From a virus, in the IMG/VR virus record IMGVR_UViG_3300032296_000328, positions 1-26,261 of that record: a stretch of 26,261 nucleotides of DNA. The stretch is one strand, 5' to 3'. The notes under the pieces were generated by a model that did no database searches, was not told where the DNA came from, and saw only the letters and a list, made by a program, of their open reading frames with translations. Shown piece after piece: positions 22,882 through 26,261 of the stretch. A program made the position numbers and the translations under genes. How positions within the stretch are numbered: position 1 is the stretch's first letter; every line of letters starts with the position of its first letter.

Positions 22882-23426
22882 ACAAGAACTGGGACTTTGC
22901 TTTCAAGCAGATGATTGCTCACGAGGGTGGTTTCACTGATGACGAGCGTGACCCTGGTAATCAACTGCCAGACGGTCGTAAAGGCTGTACAAACCTCGGT
23001 GTCACACAGAAAGCCTGGGAGGGTTATCTCGGTAGGCAAGTGACTCACGATGAGATGAAGGCACTTACGCCTGAGCTGGTGAACGGGTTCTACAAGAGAC
23101 GCTACTGGGACGCTGTTAAAGCTGACGATCTGCCTGCTGGTGTTGACTACATTGTGTTTGATACATGCGTTAACAGTGGGCCTGGTAGGGCTGCAAAGCT
23201 CCTACAAGAGGCTGTCGGTGCAAACCCGGATGGTGCTATAGGTCGCATGACATTGCAGGCTGTAGAGGCTCAACCTGTTGACCAGTTGATAAAAGACCTA
23301 TGTGCGCGTCGTTTAGCTTATATGAAGTCTCTCCCAACCTGGGAGACGTATGGCCGAGGCTGGGAGAGGCGTGTTATTGAGAGCGAGAAACTTGCGCTTG
23401 GATTAATCGATCAAGGTACCACTTAG
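22878..23426 (+). CDS. Endolysin, GH108-type N-acetylmuramidase with peptidoglycan-binding domain
   Basis: 182 aa. The GH108 motif with the catalytic Glu is in the first 20 residues (MIAHEGGF, Glu 16), followed by NLGVTQKAWEGY and the conserved FYKRRYWDAVKADDLPAGVDYIVFD segment. Residues about 95-180 form the peptidoglycan-binding_3 region (GRAAKLLQEAVG and DGAIGRMTLQAV). It hydrolyses the cell wall after holin action. No signal peptide is seen, so it depends on the holin. The last 53 bases lie opposite the end of the leftward DUF3310 gene, a tail-to-tail overlap. Confidence 0.92.
   Translation: MNKNWDFAFKQMIAHEGGFTDDERDPGNQLPDGRKGCTNLGVTQKAWEGYLGRQVTHDEMKALTPELVNGFYKRRYWDAVKADDLPAGVDYIVFDTCVNSGPGRAAKLLQEAVGANPDGAIGRMTLQAVEAQPVDQLIKDLCARRLAYMKSLPTWETYGRGWERRVIESEKLALGLIDQGTT
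23330..23346 (-). terminator. Weak hairpin within the endolysin end, possible leftward terminator
   Basis: TCTCCCA (23330-23336) and TGGGAGA (23340-23346) can form a 7-pair stem with a 3-base loop. It lies about 28 bases beyond the leftward DUF3310 stop. The leftward sequence after it (GACTTCATATAAGC) has no clear U tract, so termination is uncertain and the repeat may be only coding sequence. An alternative partner, TGGGAGA at 23361-23367, exists. Confidence 0.2.
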
Positions 23427-23607
23427 CCTTTTCGAGATCCTGCAAGCCGTTCTTTCTTTTCCACCGCCACACGTACTTTATGACGTTGGCTGTACAGACC
23501 GCTTCCAGACCTTCTAAGCCTGTTGTAGCAGCCTCTATAGCCTCGATACACTCTATCTTGCCAGCAGTGTAGTGGGGTGGGTGATCTACATCAGAATGGG
23601 ATGTCAT
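23374..23607 (-). CDS. DUF3310 protein (SaV-like)
   Basis: 77 aa from ATG 23607; an ATG at 23616 is possible, but the GAGGG before it is too close, whereas it is well placed (about 9 bases) for 23607. The signature VDHPPHYTAGKIECIEAIEA, followed by ANVIKYVWRWKRKNGLQDLEKAKWYLDRLI, is that of DUF3310, a small phage family often annotated as nucleotide-kinase-like but without proven function. It is the last gene of the leftward operon. Its 3' end overlaps the endolysin gene by 53 bases on the other strand, and its start overlaps the previous gene. Confidence 0.88.
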   Translation of the reverse strand: MTSHSDVDHPPHYTAGKIECIEAIEAATTGLEGLEAVCTANVIKYVWRWKRKNGLQDLEKAKWYLDRLIQAQVSRSQ

Positions 23608-23797
23608 TTTTGTCATCCCTCGGGCGAGGTTCCATTAGACTAGCCCAGCCATCCCAGTTGACAGGGATCGTGTCGATCTTCAGTGCCAGCTTGCCACTCT
23701 TGGTTTCCATTACCGTACCGATCTTTGCCCACCGGGTCTTTTCTTGACCGTCTTTCTGGTACGTGCCGATTGCTGTTGAGAGTTCATACTTAACCAT
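23591..23797 (-). CDS. Small conserved early phage protein
   Basis: 68 aa from ATG 23797, which overlaps the exonuclease stop as TGATG with GGAG 5 bases before it; a GTG at 23800 would add one residue. The sequence (YELSTAIGTYQKDGQEKTRW, KSGKLALKIDTIPVNWDGW, ending PRDDKNDIPF) resembles short beta-barrel-like proteins found beside phage recombination genes. The acidic C-terminal tip ending in IPF recalls the protein-interaction tail of single-stranded DNA binding proteins, but length is too short for certainty. Function unknown. Confidence 0.75.
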   Translation of the reverse strand: MVKYELSTAIGTYQKDGQEKTRWAKIGTVMETKSGKLALKIDTIPVNWDGWASLMEPRPRDDKNDIPF

Positions 23798-24384
23798 CAC
23801 TGCTCCAATTTGTTGATTGCTGTTTGTACGTCTACTAAGAATGCTTTGATTTTTGTTTCGAGTGCGTCTATCTCCTTCTGATCTGGTTCAAATCTAACTA
23901 CAAACAACTGTAGCTTTTCTGGCAGACGTGGGTCGAACGATACAAAGTCAACCCACTTTCTACCTGTACAAGCGAGCTGTGCCAGCATCTGCGGTTGGTG
24001 CTTTTTTGGAACAACACCGTCAAGCCTCCAGTCTAGGTGAGTCGTAGTATTGGGGCATTTGATCTCAATCAGACCGTCACCTGTAAACCCGTCTGGTGAT
24101 GCCCCGAACCACTCGATTGTTGGGTGCTTGATAAACCCGACTTCTTCCACCCAGTCATGTGATGCTTGATACGCCACACGAGCGAGCGGTTCAGTCTCTG
24201 TACCCCATTGCATAGCAGCGTTGGTGTATGACTCCTGCCTCTCTCCGGTAAGTCTTTCGGCTACCAGTTGAACTAGATAGTTGCGCCTGGTGGCTGTGTC
24301 TTTCCCGGCTATCGCGTCACTTACCCTGCTTGCTGTTACGTGGCCTAGACGGTCTTTGAACCACTCGTCTGTGCGTTGGTTCAT
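23797..24384 (-). CDS. YqaJ-type (lambda exonuclease-like) recombination nuclease
   Basis: 195 aa. Motifs of the YqaJ/lambda-exo PD-(D/E)xK family are visible in order: QRTDEWFKDRLGHVTASRV (residues 3-21), AMQWGTETEPLARVAY (57-72), ASPDGF with Asp 98, and LIEIKCP with Glu 107 and Lys 109. A later helix (KKHQPQMLAQLACTGRKWVDFVS) is also typical. It degrades one strand of double-stranded ends 5' to 3', exposing single strands for the ERF annealase at 25252-25788. The gene overlaps the upstream gene by 4 bases (ATGA) and the downstream one by TGATG. Confidence 0.93.
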   Translation of the reverse strand: MNQRTDEWFKDRLGHVTASRVSDAIAGKDTATRRNYLVQLVAERLTGERQESYTNAAMQWGTETEPLARVAYQASHDWVEEVGFIKHPTIEWFGASPDGFTGDGLIEIKCPNTTTHLDWRLDGVVPKKHQPQMLAQLACTGRKWVDFVSFDPRLPEKLQLFVVRFEPDQKEIDALETKIKAFLVDVQTAINKLEQ

Positions 24385-24722
24385 GCAACCCTCATAATTT
24401 CAAGCGTGCCATCAACCTCATTGAAGACAGCCGAGCCTTTTCCAAACAGGCTATACAGGTGTTTGCTTAAAACCTTTTTTAGCTCGTGCATGTTTGGTAT
24501 GACATCACCATCAGGTTTGAAAGCTGCCACCTCACCTACTTTCATGTTGTAGACGTTGAAGTAATGCTTTACGAATCCAGGCGACCTGCGCTTGGTCTTC
24601 TTTTTCTGTATTACCTGCAAGTCACCGTACTGACTACCATCAGGAGCAATGACTTTGAACTGGCATTTTGTTGCATTCAGGATGTTGATTGCTCGCATCA
24701 ATGCGACATTTTGAATTGACAT
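24381..24722 (-). CDS. Unknown early protein between winged-helix and exonuclease genes
   Basis: 113 aa from ATG 24722, one base after the upstream stop. An ATG at 24824 would add 34 Gln/Ser/Thr-rich, probably disordered residues and overlap the upstream gene by 101 bases, so I prefer 24722. The body has mixed strands and helices (CQFKVIAPDGSQYGDLQV, PGFVKHYFNVYNMKVGEVAAF), and a basic patch KKKTKRRSPG. Its length, basic patch and position suggest a nucleic-acid-associated function, but I cannot name a family. It ends in an ATGA overlap with the exonuclease start. Confidence 0.75.
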   Translation of the reverse strand: MSIQNVALMRAINILNATKCQFKVIAPDGSQYGDLQVIQKKKTKRRSPGFVKHYFNVYNMKVGEVAAFKPDGDVIPNMHELKKVLSKHLYSLFGKGSAVFNEVDGTLEIMRVA

Positions 24723-24723
24723 T

Positions 24724-24966
24724 TTAGGCGCCTTTTTTGACTGGTTTTGCACTTCTTGATGCTGCGATTGGTTTGTAAGCGTGGACATATCCTGCGTAAG
24801 GGACTGGGTGAGCTGGTTGGTCATAGAAGCGCCTTGTGTGTAGTTCGTGCTCTTTCCAAAACAGGTATGGAAAGTTGCGTTTTACGTCGCTAATTGCAGT
24901 TTCCAACTCGGGGTTTGGGCGGTCGTACTGCTTTTTCCTTTTTACTTTCTTCAGCTGCTCGAACAT
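24724..24966 (-). CDS. Unknown small basic early protein
   Basis: 80 aa from ATG 24966, with AAGGGG 7 bases before; a TTG two codons upstream is less likely. The N-terminus is very basic (EQLKKVKRKKQYDRP), followed by FPYLFWKEHELHTRRFYDQPAHPVPYAGYVHAYKP, an aromatic/His-rich conserved-looking core, and a basic tail. Its first 77 bases overlap the tail of the winged-helix gene in another frame. Family not recognised. Confidence 0.65.
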   Translation of the reverse strand: MFEQLKKVKRKKQYDRPNPELETAISDVKRNFPYLFWKEHELHTRRFYDQPAHPVPYAGYVHAYKPIAASRSAKPVKKGA

Positions 24967-25252
24967 AATCAATCCCCTTTTGTGTGATTTTCCAAACTCT
25001 CTGCGCTCGATGTGAGCCTTTGCGATACCCGTCGATCTCTACCAGTTTGTTTCTCAGCAACCATGCAGCTCGTGGAGTGATCGACTGATACAGAATGTGA
25101 GGTAGTTTCTCTGATACCTCATACGCATTCATCGGGCTTGCCATCAGCTCTTTCAGAATCATCAGATGAATCTGTTTAGGCCGCTCGATCTTGACAGGCG
25201 TCTTGCTGGTTTCAGGGTCTGACCTGCGAAATGGCCAGGGGTGGGTGAACAT
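24890..25252 (-). CDS. Winged-helix DNA-binding protein
   Basis: 120 aa; its ATG overlaps the ERF stop as TAATG, with GGAGGT 6 bases before it. Residues about 27-95 read as a winged helix: MILKELMASPMNAYEVSEKL (helix-turn-helix start), PRAAWLLRNKLVEIDGYRK (recognition helix and wing), VWKITQKGIDYVRAA. It probably binds DNA, perhaps as a regulator of early or late transcription. Residues 96-120 are Lys/Pro-rich and overlap the next gene, and may be tolerant of dual coding. Confidence 0.75.
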   Translation of the reverse strand: MFTHPWPFRRSDPETSKTPVKIERPKQIHLMILKELMASPMNAYEVSEKLPHILYQSITPRAAWLLRNKLVEIDGYRKGSHRAQRVWKITQKGIDYVRAAEESKKEKAVRPPKPRVGNCN

Positions 25253-25788
25253 TATTTGACCTCCATCAGTTTGGCTTTCATTGCGTCTTTCATGGCTTCG
25301 ATCTGCTCGTTTGCACCGTGGGCCTGAAATGCGGCTTTATAAGCGGCTTTCAGTGCGTCCATAGAGGTTGATGCCTCCATTGCTGCCAAAGACTGCTGTA
25401 GGCTGATCTGAGGCTTTTTAGACGCTGCGTTGCCATCGTCGTCTTCTGGCGCGATACCACAGGCTGCCATTAGGCTATAACGACGGGCATATGTAAGCGC
25501 CGATCCATAACCTTGTGGATCGTGTTTGGCAGCAGGTACATGAAGCCTACCGGCTGACAGCGTTTGTCCTGACGCATGTATGAACATTGTTTCAACAATC
25601 ACGCCGTTTTCGCACTCGTGCGTGTTTTGCATCAGAGCAATGTCGTTGGCGTTAAGTCCATCAATCACTGCCTCGACACAAGCGGCTAGGTCTGCGTAGC
25701 GAGACTTAAAGTGCGGGTTTGTTGATGACTTGAGTGCTGGCCCGAATGCTTTCTGCGCCTTCACCAGTGCTGCTGCTATCTTGTCCAT
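25252..25788 (-). CDS. ERF-family single-strand DNA annealing protein
   Basis: 178 aa from ATG 25788, with AAAGG about 9 bases upstream; an upstream in-frame start at 25848 would add 20 residues inside another gene and is unlikely. The ERF signature is clear: KIAAALVKAQKAFGPALKSSTNPHFKSRYADLAACVEAV (residues 3-41), then QTLSAGRLHVPAAKHDPQGYGSALTYARRYSLMAACGI near residues 73-112. It anneals complementary strands and, with the YqaJ exonuclease, makes a Red-like recombination pair. The C-terminal region is Ala/Met-rich and helical. It overlaps the upstream gene by 83 bases. Confidence 0.93.
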   Translation of the reverse strand: MDKIAAALVKAQKAFGPALKSSTNPHFKSRYADLAACVEAVIDGLNANDIALMQNTHECENGVIVETMFIHASGQTLSAGRLHVPAAKHDPQGYGSALTYARRYSLMAACGIAPEDDDGNAASKKPQISLQQSLAAMEASTSMDALKAAYKAAFQAHGANEQIEAMKDAMKAKLMEVK

Positions 25789-25924
25789 TCTTAAAACCTT
25801 TCCATTTCTGTTGATAACTCTGTTGTTCGGAGGGTGGCACCCAGCCATGCCGTCTCCATGTTTCCATCACGTTTGTTGCTGCTGCTGGAATCCAAACGAA
25901 ATCCGGGTTCAAAATAGATGCCAT
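25706..25924 (-). CDS. Small early phage protein with WIPAAATNV-ETWRR-GW motif
   Basis: 72 aa from ATG 25924. The first 35 residues (FVWIPAAATNVMETWRRHGWVPPSEQQ) match a short sequence seen in small proteins of early phage operons. The last 27 residues (KNGQDSSSTGEGAES and on) are low-complexity and overlap the ERF gene start by 83 bases. Function unknown. It is supported by the conserved-looking front half and operon position. Confidence 0.7.
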   Translation of the reverse strand: MASILNPDFVWIPAAATNVMETWRRHGWVPPSEQQSYQQKWKGFKNGQDSSSTGEGAESIRASTQVINKPAL

Positions 25925-26028
25925 ATCCAGTTACCTATAGTTGACTCGCTACCCACCGACATGTCTACTAGGGTTATCCCTAACATCACGCCAAGAGCTA
26001 CAAAGATTGCGTATCGGATCAGGCTCAT
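25909..26028 (-). CDS. Very small single-pass membrane protein, early operon
   Basis: 39 aa: start ATG 26028 overlaps the upstream stop as ATGA and GAGG lies 9 bases before it. The first 22 residues form one membrane helix (LIRYAIFVALGVMLGITLV), followed by a short polar/aromatic tail (DMSVGSESTIGNWIWHLF). The 3' end overlaps the next gene start by 16 bases. Evidence is layout and ribosome site only; a chance ORF cannot be excluded. Confidence 0.5.
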   Translation of the reverse strand: MSLIRYAIFVALGVMLGITLVDMSVGSESTIGNWIWHLF

Positions 26029-26261
26029 TTGTAGGCTACCTCGCTCCAAAATTTGTACTCATCGAGCAACATCGGCAGGATCTCGTCACGCAGGTCGAAA
26101 GTCTTGCCTGACAACATAGCCTTAAAAGCCTTGTCATACAGCTCGATTGCCTCATCAGACCCACCGCAGACAACATCAAAAATCGCGTGGATGGTTTCGA
26201 TGTCTGTTGACCGCAGCCAGGTACGTACTTCGTACTCCTGACGCTCTTGCTCGCGGTCTTG
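26025..26261 (-). CDS. Early phage protein of unknown function (5' partial)
   Basis: The reading frame is open from the window edge (26261) through 78 codons to a TGA at 26025-26027, so the N-terminus lies outside the window. The visible part is acidic and helical (DREQERQEYEVRTWLRSTDI, AIELYDKAFKAMLSG, LDEYKFWSEVAYK). No family is recognised. It overlaps the small membrane gene by 4 bases (ATGA), as expected within the leftward operon. Confidence 0.7.
   Translation of the reverse strand, partial: QDREQERQEYEVRTWLRSTDIETIHAIFDVVCGGSDEAIELYDKAFKAMLSGKTFDLRDEILPMLLDEYKFWSEVAYK

Noticed and set aside
25789-25848. Longer start for the ERF protein
   Set aside because: The added 20 residues do not resemble the ERF family, overlap the upstream gene, and the ATG at 25788 has its own AAAGG ribosome site.

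Overview
The window is a 26 kb piece of a tailed double-stranded DNA bacteriophage genome, open at both ends. I see no host gene, integrase, tRNA, CRISPR array or insertion sequence. The head genes (P22/SU10-like portal, SU10/DUF5309-type major capsid protein, SU10-type adaptor) and the absence of tail-tube, sheath and tape-measure genes suggest a short-tailed (podovirus-like) phage. The lineage resembles environmental phages; the host cannot be read from the sequence, although ordinary Shine-Dalgarno sites and one sigma70-like promoter indicate a bacterium.

Layout. Positions 1-23426 form one rightward late block: a 2-oxoglutarate/Fe(II) oxygenase (cut at the 5' end), a ParB-methyltransferase fusion, small and large terminase, a small coiled-coil protein, portal, a 75-aa protein, scaffold, major capsid, a 101-aa protein, a glycosyltransferase, head-tail adaptor, a tail hub/nozzle candidate, a jelly-roll-like protein, an acetyltransferase-like protein, four Ala/Gly/Gln-rich putative internal virion (ejection) proteins, a 1017-aa repeat-rich tail fibre, an HNH-AP2 endonuclease, a conserved unknown, and a lysis cassette of five small membrane proteins and a GH108-type endolysin. 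Positions 23374-26261 form a leftward early/replication block: a DUF3310 protein, small unknowns, a YqaJ/lambda-type exonuclease, a winged-helix protein, an ERF single-strand annealing protein and further small genes. The two blocks run into each other and overlap by 53 bases at their 3' ends.

How it works together. The methyltransferase and terminases prepare and package DNA. Portal, scaffold and capsid build the head, and a candidate promoter at 5637-5664 and hairpin terminator at 7614-7640 bracket scaffold plus capsid, which may raise their expression. Adaptor, hub, ejection proteins and fibre make the tail. The exonuclease and annealase form a recombination pair. Genes are extremely tightly packed: ATGA and TAATG couplings are the rule and several overlaps reach 53-83 bases. 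Small genes at 21453-21608, 22088-22207, 25909-26028 and the 5'-open end at 26025-26261 were read directly from the sequence. Nothing here is an obvious new defence or anti-defence system. The most promising items are the bracketed capsid transcription unit, the recombinogenic fibre gene with a translationally coupled homing-type nuclease, the membrane-protein-rich lysis cassette, and the hydroxylase plus glycosyltransferase pair among virion genes.
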